DNA of 64,000 nucleotides from Diaporthe sp. PMI_573 (Eukaryota > Ascomycota > Sordariomycetes > Diaporthales > Diaporthaceae): assembly GCA_021399435.1 (NCBI GenBank), contig JAJTUP010000001.1, positions 3,596,001-3,660,000 on the forward strand, written 5' to 3'. Below the pieces are notes generated by a model. It was not told where the DNA came from. It searched no databases and saw only the letters and a list, made by a program, of their open reading frames with translations. Shown here in pieces: positions 40,620-50,800 of this stretch (its first letter is position 1; the number at the start of each line of letters is the position of its first letter). A program made the translations under genes and the position numbers.

Positions 40620-42674
40620 ATGCTGTTGAGGATCAGAGGGCCTGATGGCATGCTGCGCATCAATGTCGAACAGACAGACTCCTTTGCAGACGTTGCCAGC
40701 AAGTTCTTGGCCGAACTCCCACCCACAGTCGATCCCACCACCGTAACCTTCTCCAACGCACCTGGAGGCAACGACTTCAAGACCGTTGCCGAGGTAGGGC
40801 AAGTGAGTATCGCCCAGACTGGTCTCAAGCATGGCGACGTCGTCTTCATAAGATACCAACATGCTCCACTTATGGGCAACGGCAATGCGAATGGGGACAC
40901 AGACAAGGCCAAGGCGCCGTTGGCATCATCTACGAACCGACTGAACGGGAAGCCCATCCTGCCGACCGAGGACCTCCCCATCGACCCACCACCCCTGACC
41001 TCGCCGAACGAGAGAATCAAGAACCCCTGGGAAGTTGTCGTGCAGTCCAAGCTCGACGATGCCCTGGACAAGAAGAGCGGAAAGATACCCCGAAAGATGG
41101 ATACTATGTGCCGTCACGGCCCAAAGGGCATGTGTGATTACTGCCAGCCCCTCGACCCTTTCGACTCCAAATATCTCAACGAGAAGAAGATCAAGTACAT
41201 GTCGTTCCACGCGTACCTCAAGAAGATCAACGCGGACAAGAACAAGCCCGAGTTGGGAAGCTCATACATTCCTCCCCTCGTCGAACCATACTATCGTGTC
41301 AAACGCGACTGCCCCTCTGGGCACCCACAGTGGCCCGAAGGCATCTGCACAAAGTGTCAGCCGAGTGCCATCACGCTGCAGCCCCAGCAATTCCGGATGG
41401 TCGACCACGTCGAGTTTGCCTCTCCGGCCATCATCGACACATTCCTGAATGCTTGGCGCATGACCGGCACCCAGCGGCTAGGCTTTTTGTACGGCAGATA
41501 CGAGGAGTACAATGTTGTCCCGCTGGGAATCAAAGCTGTGGTTGAAGCTATCTACGAGCCACCACAGATGGATGAGATAGATGGGATCAACCTGAACCCC
41601 TGGGAGAACGAAAAGGGGGTTACAGATGTTGCGAGGTTGTGCGGTTTACAACAAGTTGGTGTGATATGGACCGATCTTCTCGATGCTGGAAATGGGGATG
41701 GCACTGTGGTGTGCAAGCGACACGAGGACTCGTATTACATCGCATCGCAGGAGATCACTTTCGCCTCCCGCTTCCAAGCACAGCATCCGAAGCCCTCGAA
41801 GTGGAGCGACACGGGTCGATTTGGCTCGGATTTCGTCACATGCGTCATCTCGGGTAACGGAGGGGGTGGTATTGAAATCAGTGCATATCAGATGACCAAC
41901 GACGCTGTCGAGATGGTCAGGGCCAACATCATAGAGCCTTCGGCCGATCCTGGACGAATGCTGGTGCAGGAGGAGGAGGAAGATGATGGGTCAACCAGCC
42001 GTACACGGTACATACCTGAGGTGTTCTACCGCAAGATCAACGAATACGGCGCCAACGTGCAAGAGAATGCGAAACCGGATTTCCCGGTCGAGTATCTTTT
42101 TGTTACGTTGACTCACGGTTTTCCCGACAACGCGCAGCCGACGTTTACAGACCTCGGTTTCCCCGTAGAGAACCGCGAATACATGGGCGAGGCCCAGGAC
42201 CCAAGCGCTGTGGCGCAAAAGCTCAAGGCCAGCTCAAAGTCAGATAATGGACAACTCGTCGTCTCAAACTTCCACTTCCTATGCTTCCTACACGGCATGG
42301 GCATATTAAGCAAGGTGAGCAAGCAGGCAGCTGCTAAATTTGGCTTCTGGGCCTTTTCTGACCAAAGCTCTGGACAGGATGAGGAAGCGCTTCTCTGTCG
42401 TGTGGCCACCGGCCACGACCTAGCAGATGCGTTCCAGCTCAAATCAACAGATGGGTGGCAGACATTACTGGCAATCTTACAGTCGACTGGTGAGAGAATC
42501 CCCAAACGCGGCCGTGAGGAGCTGATGGACCTGGAATCCAGCTCCGGCTCTTCCTCCCCTTCTCGTACTCTCCATTACGACCCAGCTACCGAACATCTTG
42601 CTAAGCGCGTTGCTGCCGTTAGGCTGAACTCAACCCCCTCAAAAGCCGCCATCAATGGAACGGATTCGAATTGA
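40620..42674 (+). CDS. npl4: Nuclear protein localisation factor Npl4
   Basis: A single exon, 684 aa from ATG 40620 (the frame is open upstream, but [16 protein letters not shown] is the expected beginning). Npl4 with Ufd1 recruits Cdc48/p97 to polyubiquitinated substrates in ER-associated degradation and proteasomal extraction. Residues 1-80 are the ubiquitin-like domain that binds Cdc48. The first zinc-binding knuckle is [12 protein letters not shown] at ~164-175; the second is [20 protein letters not shown] at ~225. An MPN-like domain follows ([41 protein letters not shown]), which grips unfolding ubiquitin. The C-terminal domain ([20 protein letters not shown]) is characteristic. No C-terminal NZF finger, as usual in fungi. 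Confidence 0.95.
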   Translation: MLLRIRGPDGMLRINVEQTDSFADVASKFLAELPPTVDPTTVTFSNAPGGNDFKTVAEVGQVSIAQTGLKHGDVVFIRYQHAPLMGNGNANGDTDKAKAPLASSTNRLNGKPILPTEDLPIDPPPLTSPNERIKNPWEVVVQSKLDDALDKKSGKIPRKMDTMCRHGPKGMCDYCQPLDPFDSKYLNEKKIKYMSFHAYLKKINADKNKPELGSSYIPPLVEPYYRVKRDCPSGHPQWPEGICTKCQPSAITLQPQQFRMVDHVEFASPAIIDTFLNAWRMTGTQRLGFLYGRYEEYNVVPLGIKAVVEAIYEPPQMDEIDGINLNPWENEKGVTDVARLCGLQQVGVIWTDLLDAGNGDGTVVCKRHEDSYYIASQEITFASRFQAQHPKPSKWSDTGRFGSDFVTCVISGNGGGGIEISAYQMTNDAVEMVRANIIEPSADPGRMLVQEEEEDDGSTSRTRYIPEVFYRKINEYGANVQENAKPDFPVEYLFVTLTHGFPDNAQPTFTDLGFPVENREYMGEAQDPSAVAQKLKASSKSDNGQLVVSNFHFLCFLHGMGILSKVSKQAAAKFGFWAFSDQSSGQDEEALLCRVATGHDLADAFQLKSTDGWQTLLAILQSTGERIPKRGREELMDLESSSGSSSPSRTLHYDPATEHLAKRVAAVRLNSTPSKAAINGTDSN

Positions 42675-43106
42675 CGTGGTGGAATTGGAGGGATGCGTTG
42701 TGTGACAGGGATGGCGAGGCAATCTTTGACTTGTGGCGAGCAGGAGCAAGGGCATAGGCTTTACTACTTGGGCTGGGCGAATCGGCGTTTCATGGCATTC
42801 GGCATAGACAGCATTAGAAGGACGACGACATCAAGGACACTTGTACGTGTGTTTCGGCCGTAAAAGCATTGACTCTGAGCAGAACGTGGTCGTGATCTTC
42901 CTGCTTTGGAAAATATCAAAGTTTGAAATTTACGAGACTGATCAAGCTACCTATCGATGCTAAGGAAACCGAGTCAATCCCAGATGTCACAGTCTAGGGC
43001 TAACGCCATCCTCAGATGCTAGGATCTACATACATGAAAGTCAGAGGCTGCAGGCTGTTCAAGCCATTGGGACTGATACTCCGGGGCCTGGCCCCCATGG
43101 CGAAGA
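42675..43106. other. Convergent 3' intergenic region
   Basis: 432 bp between npl4 and the F-box gene. I see nothing notable in it. Confidence 0.5.
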
Positions 43107-44714
43107 TCATCGTGGGTAGATGACCAGCCCACACCCTTTCAGGAATGCGTCGAGATTTGCTGGGAGAGGATGGTTCAGACCTCGGTAAGAGAATGACCTC
43201 AACCCAAACCTCAATTCAATCCCGACGTCTTTCATGCCACTGACTACTCCAAGAGAATCCATGACCTCTGACAATGGCTTCTCATCTTCCGAGAACCACG
43301 GCATCAACCACGGCTCACAGTCGATTTGGACGACAGAAAGCATCGGGAGGAATGACTTCTTCGCTGAGGCGAGTTCTTCTAATTCGACAAGCAACCATGA
43401 CCAAGAGCTTAATTCCAAGAAAACCATTCGGAGTATTCGAAGGGATCCAGGCAATATTGTGGGGAATTGTCTGGCAATCTCCTCCTCGGACATATTTGGA
43501 TCCCGCTCCCTGATCAGGCAGACGTCAAGCGATTTTCTGTCGATCTCTAGAACCTCTAAGCTCTTAAAGTCAGCGAGAGGAGGGAACATGCTCAATCCCT
43601 CGTCCTCCGTCGGTATAGTATTGAGTGTAGTATACGCCACGCTGCTGCTCCAGCAAAGTCGCCTCAGCTGCTTCTTGGCAGAAGCTGGCCACGGGTCCAG
43701 CATCGGAGACTCGGGTGGCGCAGCCATGCCAGGCAGCAACTGCGGCCTGCCAGCGCCCTCCAGGAAATGGAGCTCGAGATCTTGTACCTGATTGCAGACT
43801 CGGAGTATGTTTCCTTGGTAGGAAGCCCGGCAAGCGATCGATATAGTTTTCACATTTGTAAATGAGGATGGCGGTAGCCACTCTATTGGCAGCTTTTTCG
43901 GCCCAGAGGCCACGCCGACGCTGATATAATTCAGGCGTGGTGCACGCAAAATGAACCGGTGAAAATCCTCACATGACGCAACGCCCGCGCAGGAGATGGC
44001 GCGGAGATTTGAAAAGTCAAAGGGGAATTTGGCTCGGGCTGGCCCTAGTAAATCGACACAGCTTTGGTCATACCGCACTGAGCCATGTATGGCCATTATC
44101 GCCAGGTAGGTGAGGCTAGAAGAGCATATGCCCACGGCCAGAAGCTGTTGCCACGCACGTAAGTCACGCAGAAGGAGATCGGACATGCTGCTACGGATGC
44201 GGTAGTGGCGCTTCGGGTTCTTAAAGCGAAGCTGAGAATCCGGACCAGCTCCGTCGAATTCTGCAACGTCTGATGGTTCATCCTCCGCCAAAGCCTGGAT
44301 CAGCCATCTAGGAGTAGGAACTCCAGAACGAACACTGGCCTGGTTCCAGCTCTCGATGTGGCGGCGTGTAAGGAACTCCCCCGCGTTTTTCAAGACAAAT
44401 CGAGCGTACAAGTCCTCTGGGAGATATAAAGCTCGGATGAAGCTGGCCAGCCGAGGCTGGGAAACCAGTGTGCGAAGGAATTTGGACAACGTATTCTGGT
44501 ATGGATAACCGTAAAAGCAATGATACAACACAGGCTCGCTCATGTCCCTTATGGCTCGCGACGTTAGTGATAAGGCCACCAAGTCGGATTTCCCCTGCTC
44601 ATATACCGACAGGCTGAAGTCGAAGATACGGTGAGAATGGCAGTGAGGGCACTGGCAGAGTTCCTCAAAGATAAGCAACCAAATCTCGGTAGGGAGCATA
44701 GGAGAAGCTGACAT
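43107..44714 (-). CDS. F-box/LRR-like protein, probably lineage-specific
   Basis: An intronless frame of 535 aa from the ATG at 44714; it is open to an ATG at 44801, but the shorter start puts MLPTEIWLLIFEEL, an F-box motif, at the very N-terminus as usual in this fungal family. After it, C-x2-C-H-C-H residues (CQCPHCHSH) and SLTSRAIRDMSEPVLYHCFY match the extended F-box region (LSxxxR...P.LY) of Pezizomycotina F-box proteins. The rest has irregular leucine-rich, repeat-like segments. F-box proteins bring substrates to SCF ubiquitin ligases; the substrate is unknown. Such genes are often expanded and variable between species. The flanks are more AT-rich than the neighbouring DNA. Confidence 0.75.
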   Translation of the reverse strand: MSASPMLPTEIWLLIFEELCQCPHCHSHRIFDFSLSVYEQGKSDLVALSLTSRAIRDMSEPVLYHCFYGYPYQNTLSKFLRTLVSQPRLASFIRALYLPEDLYARFVLKNAGEFLTRRHIESWNQASVRSGVPTPRWLIQALAEDEPSDVAEFDGAGPDSQLRFKNPKRHYRIRSSMSDLLLRDLRAWQQLLAVGICSSSLTYLAIMAIHGSVRYDQSCVDLLGPARAKFPFDFSNLRAISCAGVASCEDFHRFILRAPRLNYISVGVASGPKKLPIEWLPPSSFTNVKTISIACRASYQGNILRVCNQVQDLELHFLEGAGRPQLLPGMAAPPESPMLDPWPASAKKQLRRLCWSSSVAYTTLNTIPTEDEGLSMFPPLADFKSLEVLEIDRKSLDVCLIRERDPNMSEEEIARQFPTILPGSLRILRMVFLELSSWSWLLVELEELASAKKSFLPMLSVVQIDCEPWLMPWFSEDEKPLSEVMDSLGVVSGMKDVGIELRFGLRSFSYRGLNHPLPANLDAFLKGCGLVIYPR

Positions 44715-45395
44715 TTTGTAAGGGCCAATGGTCTCCCTCGGCTCTTTGAGCAACTGGTGTAATTGAGTCTTGTCTTGGATATTTCCCAATTGATGTCTCA
44801 ATGTGAAAGAAGTTCGGACTCAGTATTGGAGAAAGGGGACGACCTTATATAATTCACTGGGTCTTTTACTGAATCCTTTTCACTTCAAGTACACGAATGA
44901 ACAAAGCCGCATTTAAGCTTTCAAAAAGAACGAGCGGTAATTTGGGAGGGACCTGATGATTAGTGTATCAATCGCCACATCTTCATCGAGTTCAAAGGCA
45001 CGGAACATATTAAAAGCTAGTTGGGAACCAGCTTTGTCTCGGGGACAGCGCATACAATCATTTACAATTCCATTAGATTGTAACTATTGTTTACCGAAAA
45101 GCCTCTGGTGCTATTGTGTGTTATGTGTTTCAACTGCTAGGAATTTAGTGACTTGACGGCTCTAATCTTGCAGGTCCTATTGACATGGTCTGCCCTTGAT
45201 CCAAACCAGATACGAAAATCGACTCTGGTTGTCACATTAACATGGGTGTATGCCGTGATATAAGAATGTCAACAGCAGTAACCGAGTGTGTAATGTCATA
45301 TTTGACCACCTGGATGTTGCTTACTTGGTTGAGAGGTATATTGTTTTTGTGGTATCTACAAGTACTTGTACATTGCCTCCTTTATCGCCTGATAC
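44715..45395. other. AT-richer gene-free region
   Basis: About 680 bp upstream of the F-box gene and downstream of the PPR gene, with visibly higher A+T than the rest of the window, especially 44830-45370. I see no repeat or ORF of note. Confidence 0.5.
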
Positions 45396-47951
45396 TCATC
45401 GCACCTCTGCTTCTAGCTCTGTTGGCTCCACTTCGTCCTCTGGAGTAGGAAGTTCGTACGAAGCAATGCCGGGAGCGCCCATCTCGTCTTGTGCAGTCTT
45501 GAAGACCTCGGTCAAATTTTTCGTGCCACGGTAGTCCACTTTTGCCTTCTTGTAGTAGTACTCTACCAGTATGTCATACAGCATGTGTGGATCCTTGACC
45601 TCGCTCGGGCTCTTGGCCGCCTCAACCGCGACGTCCGAGCCTGCGTCTGCGCCATCGCTCCGGCCCTGGTCCAGCAGCTGCCTCTGCTGCATCCTCTGGA
45701 TCATCGTCTGCAACTTCATCGTCGTCAGCATGACGAGCTTGGTCGACCGCGGCGAGGGGCGGTCGATTCCCTCATACTCGGCGATCATCTCCAGCAGCAC
45801 GTTGCGCGTGATCTTGAAGCGCATCACGTCCCGGAGGCACACGAGCACGACGATCACGCCGGCCCAGTCGGCGCACTTGCGGAAGCTGTGCAGGATCAGC
45901 TTCACCTGGTCCTCGGACAGCTCGCCGTGGCGCGTCCGTCGCCTTTCTAGGTGCAGGCCGACCGTGCTGACCAGGTCCCTGAAAATGGCACGCGCCTGGC
46001 TCTGTGACTCGGCAGACGTCTCAGGTGCGATTTGATGGAGCTGTCTCCCGCGGAGGGAGTTGATGGGGAGTGACTTGAAAAGGATGGCGTATGTGTCTGT
46101 GTTGGGCAGGATTGCATGCTCATGCACCATCAAATCGTAGAGTTCTCGCGCCTTTTCCGCGTCTCCCTGTTCAACCGCCGCCATGATCAGCTCGTTCATC
46201 ATCATGGCGTCTCCGCCGATCTCGCATTCCTTGTATGCCACGAACAATTCCTCGAGTCGGACGAAGAGACCGCGCTCGCGATAGGTTTCGGTTAGGAGGA
46301 TGAAAGTCTCGCTGGTTGCGCGTGGCACCATCGTGTAGTCGATGCCATCGTCCCTGTGCTCGGAGTTGTCTGGACGGCGGTCGTAAAGTCTGATGGGCCA
46401 TTCCATGCTGCGTTCTCGCTGGCGCAGCTTGACAAAGGCTTTTCGGGTGTGTATCATGGACCACGCTAGGCGGCTAGCCTTCTCACGGTTCTCTTCCGTT
46501 CTAGATCGGTACCACGCCCCGATGAGGCCATTGACCTGCACAGCTGCTGCCATGACACCGTTCTCCTGCATGTAGACAAGAACCTTGTAGGCCCCGTCGA
46601 GATCTCCGGCGCCGATGAGCCTCTTCAGCCACTTTCCAAAGAAAAATGAGTTCTTCACGGAGCTCGGTAATTTCTTGTTGCCGTACAGATTGACAGCGCC
46701 CGAGTATATCATGTCCGTGAACGCGTACATCGCATAATCTGTATGGCCCGCTGCAAGGAAAATCGTGATCACATCGTCATAATCGTCAATCTTCATCGGC
46801 TTGTCGAGCTCTGTTGCAAGATCCCGCATACGCCTGTAAAGCCTGAAGCCCTTCTCCGCCTCGGCGAGGTTTGAAGTGCTGAGGTATGCTCTTATGAGGT
46901 GTAGGAGCACACGAGAGTCCGCGGGGGTATCAGCACTTGCCCGGTCCAGCACAGCTTGACAAGCCCTTTCCGCACGCTCTATATCTCTCTGTCGTGACCA
47001 TAGACGCACTCCAAGACTCCAGAAAGCCATCGCAGAAGGATGGCTACCGCCAAGGGTTGCGCAGAGCCTCTTCCAGTTCTCAACGGCTACCTTCTCGTAA
47101 CCCTCAGAATATGCAGCCTCGACCTGTAACAATTGCTGCCCATCGCTCAATTGTGCCCCCTGCGATACCATTGCTTGACACAGGCCGAGGATACGGGCCA
47201 TGCGTTGAGGGTTCTGGTCGCTTTCCCAAGAGAAGATAGCCCACAGGTCATTCCACGCTTTCTCCGGTACTAGGCTGTATGAATCGGACAGGACCGATTG
47301 TACCTGCGCAAAGTATGACCATGCTTTCGAGATACGGCTGTTATCCAATTGATTATTTCTGAGACTGATTGTGCAACGCTCGATGGACCTATTCAGGTGT
47401 TTCAGGGCTTTATTGATCCTTTGTAGCTCGTGTCTGCTCCTGAGTCCGCCATGTTTCACCTCAGTAAGGAGAGGGATGGGCGTGGTTTCGCTCTCAACCT
47501 CGTAGGTTTCCAACGCCTTCCTGTATGCTTCGAGGGCGCCCTTGGGACCGTGTTTCCACAGTATCCTTTCGAGAAATTGAGACTTATTGTTCATCGATTC
47601 CAGCGTCGCATCGAGCTTCTCGATTTTGGCCAATGTGCTGGCCTCGAGGGCTTTTATATCCTCCATGTCGACATTGTCGGCATCCTCGCCAACGGGCACC
47701 TCCCGGACCTCGCCCTTGTCATCTTTCTCGAAGTATTTGACTGTATATGGCTTTTCTGGCGTCTCTCGAGTCTGCTTGTTACTTGGGGGTTTCGCGTCAC
47801 GGGACAGGCGAGCCTGACCCTTCGTGGCCCTGGCATAGGACCGCACAGCACTCGGCTTGGGTCGCTCTTGGGCAAGGCCGCTGAGGCAGGAGTGACAAAC
47901 GTAAGGGCTTCGTAGCGTTGCCAACCTCACAAGAGCAGTCTTGGGAGGCAT
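45396..47951 (-). CDS. Mitochondrial pentatricopeptide-repeat (PPR) protein
   Basis: A single exon of 851 aa. The N-terminus is rich in Arg, Ser and Ala with few acids (MPPKTALVRLATLRS, SAVRSYARATKGQ), as for a mitochondrial presequence. A coiled segment follows (KALEASTLAKIEKLDATLES). From ~250 on there are helix-turn-helix repeats of the PPR/TPR type, for example DDYDDVITIFLAAGHTDYAM, AYKVLVYMQENGVMAAAVQV and KARELYDLMVHEHAILPNTD, a near-canonical PPR. PPR proteins bind organelle RNA and control its stability, processing or translation. Length and layout resemble Neurospora cya-5/yeast Pet309-type factors for COX1 expression, but I cannot decide between family members. It is divergent from rcl1. 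Confidence 0.82.
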   Translation of the reverse strand: MPPKTALVRLATLRSPYVCHSCLSGLAQERPKPSAVRSYARATKGQARLSRDAKPPSNKQTRETPEKPYTVKYFEKDDKGEVREVPVGEDADNVDMEDIKALEASTLAKIEKLDATLESMNNKSQFLERILWKHGPKGALEAYRKALETYEVESETTPIPLLTEVKHGGLRSRHELQRINKALKHLNRSIERCTISLRNNQLDNSRISKAWSYFAQVQSVLSDSYSLVPEKAWNDLWAIFSWESDQNPQRMARILGLCQAMVSQGAQLSDGQQLLQVEAAYSEGYEKVAVENWKRLCATLGGSHPSAMAFWSLGVRLWSRQRDIERAERACQAVLDRASADTPADSRVLLHLIRAYLSTSNLAEAEKGFRLYRRMRDLATELDKPMKIDDYDDVITIFLAAGHTDYAMYAFTDMIYSGAVNLYGNKKLPSSVKNSFFFGKWLKRLIGAGDLDGAYKVLVYMQENGVMAAAVQVNGLIGAWYRSRTEENREKASRLAWSMIHTRKAFVKLRQRERSMEWPIRLYDRRPDNSEHRDDGIDYTMVPRATSETFILLTETYRERGLFVRLEELFVAYKECEIGGDAMMMNELIMAAVEQGDAEKARELYDLMVHEHAILPNTDTYAILFKSLPINSLRGRQLHQIAPETSAESQSQARAIFRDLVSTVGLHLERRRTRHGELSEDQVKLILHSFRKCADWAGVIVVLVCLRDVMRFKITRNVLLEMIAEYEGIDRPSPRSTKLVMLTTMKLQTMIQRMQQRQLLDQGRSDGADAGSDVAVEAAKSPSEVKDPHMLYDILVEYYYKKAKVDYRGTKNLTEVFKTAQDEMGAPGIASYELPTPEDEVEPTELEAEVR

Positions 47952-48268
47952 GAAGAATCTTTAAATGTCGGCCATAGATCGCAAATTTACAAAAGGAGTG
48001 GGGAAGGAGGCATGAGTTGAGCAACACTCCTGGCAGGGAAGGTCGAAGTAGATTGACGAGGAGCGGGCCAACCCAAAAAAGAGTGACGTCCCTTAAACAA
48101 GCTCCAAATTTTTGGGGAGCTTGTCGCTAATCGTCTTGCGATAAGCAGCTAGCGGGACCGTTCTGCCGAAGGCGGTCAGAATTTTCCTCCCGAATCTCTT
48201 TCTTCGTTCTTTAGGTTCCGCTTGCCAGACTCTCAGGACACAACGCAGTACGATCGACCATCTGCGCC
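47952..48268. promoter_or_regulatory. Compact divergent promoter, PPR gene / rcl1
   Basis: Only 317 bp separate the two start codons, so the promoters must share most of this sequence. No specific element is recognised. Confidence 0.5.
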
Positions 48269-49489
48269 ATGTCGACTCCAAATCCCGAATACCTGCGCTT
48301 GACGGGCCACAAATCATTCACCCACCGCCTCATCCTCTCGACTCTGACCGGCCGACCCATCCATATCTCTGGCATTCGCAGTTCATCTCCCACCGCGCCC
48401 GGACTTGCCCCCCATGAAGTCTCCTTCCTGCGCCTCCTCGAGGCTGTCACCAACGGCAGCTCCATGCAGATCTCCTACACCGGCACAACGATAACGTATC
48501 ATCCTGGTCTCATCACCGGCACCGTGGCCGGGGCCGGGGCCTCATCAGACGGTGTCATAGAGCACACGCTTCCCGCAACCTGCTCTCGGGGCGTCACTTA
48601 TTTCCTACTGCCGCTGGCCCTCCTCGCACCCTTTTCAAAAGCACACATGAACGTCCGCTTCTCAGGTCCAGGCGTCATCACCTCCGCGACCAACACCGGC
48701 GACATGTCCATCGACTCCTTCCGCACAGCCATCCTCCCACTCTACGCGCTGTTCGGCATCCCCCCCGCGCGCATCGAGGTCCGCGTGCTGCAAAGGTCCT
48801 GCCCCGGCCCCAGGGGCACCGGCGGCGGAGGCTCGGTCGAGCTGCGCTTCGCGAGCCAGGTGCGCCTCCCAAAGACGCTACATCTCCACAGGTCGCCCGG
48901 GCGGATACGGAGGATCCGCGGCGTCGCATACTGCACGGGTGTTTCGGCGAGTAACAATGCCCGCATGATTCACGAGGCGAGGAAGGTGCTCAACCCACTG
49001 GTGTCCGATATACACATTGCTGCGCAGTACGACCCTGCGCCCCTGGTGCCAGACAAGAACGCTGCAGGCAACGCGAAGAAGAAGCTGGGCATAGGCTTTG
49101 GGCTGAGCCTGGTGGCCGAGTCCAGTGTGCCAGGTGTGTTGTACTCTGCGGATGTGGTAGCACCGCCGGAGGGTGGCGTGATCCCCGAGGACATCGGCAC
49201 GCGGTGCGCATACCAGCTCGCCGAGACAATACAACGAGGAGGATGCGTGCCATGGTCGGCAGCCAGAACGATTCTCACGTTGATGGCTATGGGATCAGAA
49301 GACGTCGGGCGGTTAAGGTTAAGCAAGGAGACTGTAGGTACTGAGGAGATTTTGCAGCTAGCCAGGGATCTCAGGAGTTTCGGCGGAGCAAGCTGGGGGC
49401 TACGACCGGTGGAAGACGATGATTCCGGTGATATATTGGTATCTGTGAAAGGTTCTGGCGTCGGAAATGTGGGCAGGAAGATAGCATAA
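48269..49489 (+). CDS. rcl1: RNA 3'-terminal phosphate cyclase-like protein Rcl1
   Basis: A single exon of 406 aa. Rcl1 is a nucleolar factor that, with the GTPase Bms1, acts in early 18S pre-rRNA processing. The fold is that of RNA 3'-phosphate cyclase: N-terminal RLTGHKSFTHRLILSTLTGR; PHEVSFLRLLEAVTNGSSMQ; GVTYFLLPLALLAPFSKAHM; NTGDMSIDSFRTAILPLYAL; GLSLVAESSVPGVLYSADVV; and the C-terminal GGCVPWSAARTILTLMAMG. The catalytic His of true cyclases is replaced: the C-terminal helix lacks the HxxxDQ motif, as in the Rcl1 branch. A glycine-rich insert (GPRGTGGGGSVELR) marks the variable loop. The start ATG is in good context (gcgccATG). Confidence 0.93.
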   Translation: MSTPNPEYLRLTGHKSFTHRLILSTLTGRPIHISGIRSSSPTAPGLAPHEVSFLRLLEAVTNGSSMQISYTGTTITYHPGLITGTVAGAGASSDGVIEHTLPATCSRGVTYFLLPLALLAPFSKAHMNVRFSGPGVITSATNTGDMSIDSFRTAILPLYALFGIPPARIEVRVLQRSCPGPRGTGGGGSVELRFASQVRLPKTLHLHRSPGRIRRIRGVAYCTGVSASNNARMIHEARKVLNPLVSDIHIAAQYDPAPLVPDKNAAGNAKKKLGIGFGLSLVAESSVPGVLYSADVVAPPEGGVIPEDIGTRCAYQLAETIQRGGCVPWSAARTILTLMAMGSEDVGRLRLSKETVGTEEILQLARDLRSFGGASWGLRPVEDDDSGDILVSVKGSGVGNVGRKIA

Positions 49490-49580
49490 TACCCAAGAAC
49501 TGCAAAGGATCCCGTGGGAAGGGATTTAGTGAATATCAAATGCTTTGTCGAAAAGTCCATGCTATGCCTATTATCGCCTA

Positions 49581-50800
49581 TCATCGCTGTCTCGTGCGGC
49601 GTTCTAACCTTGCCTGGCTCTCAGCGGCGAGCGCAGCCCAGGTTGTCGTATATCCGGTCAAACGCAACGGGTAGCCAGCCACGTTAGAGGCACTGTTGCT
49701 CTCGGCGGCCAATGTTCGTACAGAGTGCACGACGTGGAAATTGGCCAAAAGGCCGTTCCCGGACATCAGCACATCCAATAGGCTCGGCCTGTCCGCTCCT
49801 TGCTCTTGAGACCCCGAGCCGCCCAGTGACCTCAAGATCCGTTGATATCGAGCTTCAAGCTGCCCGGTGCTGCTGCTCTCGGCAGCAGGTGGTGGCGGTC
49901 GCTCCGTCACTAACGGCTGCAATTCGATGTCCCTGGAATCATCCTCGCCAAGCGGATCATCTCTCAGCACGCCTCGCTCTTCGGCATCCAGATCCTGTGT
50001 CGATGCTGCATCCCCCGCGGTAACGCTGGCCACTTGCGGAGCCGGCGTGTTGGCATTCGTCTTTGGAACGCCCCCAGCGGCAACGCTTCGTAGTGTGACC
50101 TCAATCTTCTTGAGGCGGTCCTTCTCCAACCACACCGCGCACATGACGCATTGCAGCATCAGGACTAGGCAGTCCAACAGCAACAGCCCGAGCCTAGACG
50201 TGGGCGCCTTTTGTCCCACAAAGTCGATGATAACGCCGCCGTGTAGATAGCCTCGCATGGTCTCGCTTGCTTCTGGAAGGGCGAGCAGCAGGTGAAGAAG
50301 CATGCACAGTACGTTGGAGGCGAGGACGGTGTAGATCTGCGGCCGTGGCGCGGGCATGAGTTTGAGGAAGTCTTCGGGTTTCGGGGTCAGGTACATGTAC
50401 TGCACGAGGGAGCGCATGACGAGACGGGCAAAGGAACAGCTTCGAGGACAACCAGGTTAGCAAACGCCAGTCACGGAGGGATCGGTGAAGGGGGGGGGGG
50501 GCGAGGGCGTGGATTGCCATACTCCATGTAGTACAAAACACACAGCTCAGCGAACACCAGGACGTCCAAGCTGCTCATGAGGTGCGTCATGAATTCCAGC
50601 TTCTTCGCGATGCCGGCTTTTGCCCGGCGAACCCGGGAGGACGAGCGTCGCCGTCCGTTGCGAGACCGCCGTCGTCGCTGGGACTGGTGTCTGGATGGGG
50701 CTGGGGTATCGCCATCGTTCTGGGATCTGGCGTCACTGTCATTGTCGTCGTGGGTTGACAAGCGGGCCGCGGAGCTCGCTGGTGTGGGATCATCGTTCAT
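49581..50800 (-). CDS. DUF1746-family membrane protein (possible Dsc ligase subunit)
   Basis: Two exons, 50800-50523 and 50439-49581 (intron 83 nt, GT-AG), give 378 aa. After a basic, Ser/Arg-rich N-terminus comes FMTHLMSSLDVLVFAELCVL, then across the junction YYMD-CSFARLVMRSLVQYMYL, the characteristic DUF1746 block. Further hydrophobic helices are TVLASNVLCMLLHLLLALPE and RLGLLLLDCLVLMLQCVMCA, so three to four membrane passes are likely. The C-terminal half is soluble and rich in Ala, Glu and Ser. From memory, the fission-yeast Golgi Dsc E3 ligase subunit Dsc4 carries this domain, so a role in Golgi ubiquitination is possible; this is an inference. The intron contains a 12-nt homopolymer. 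It ends about 90 bp from the rcl1 stop (convergent). Confidence 0.72.
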
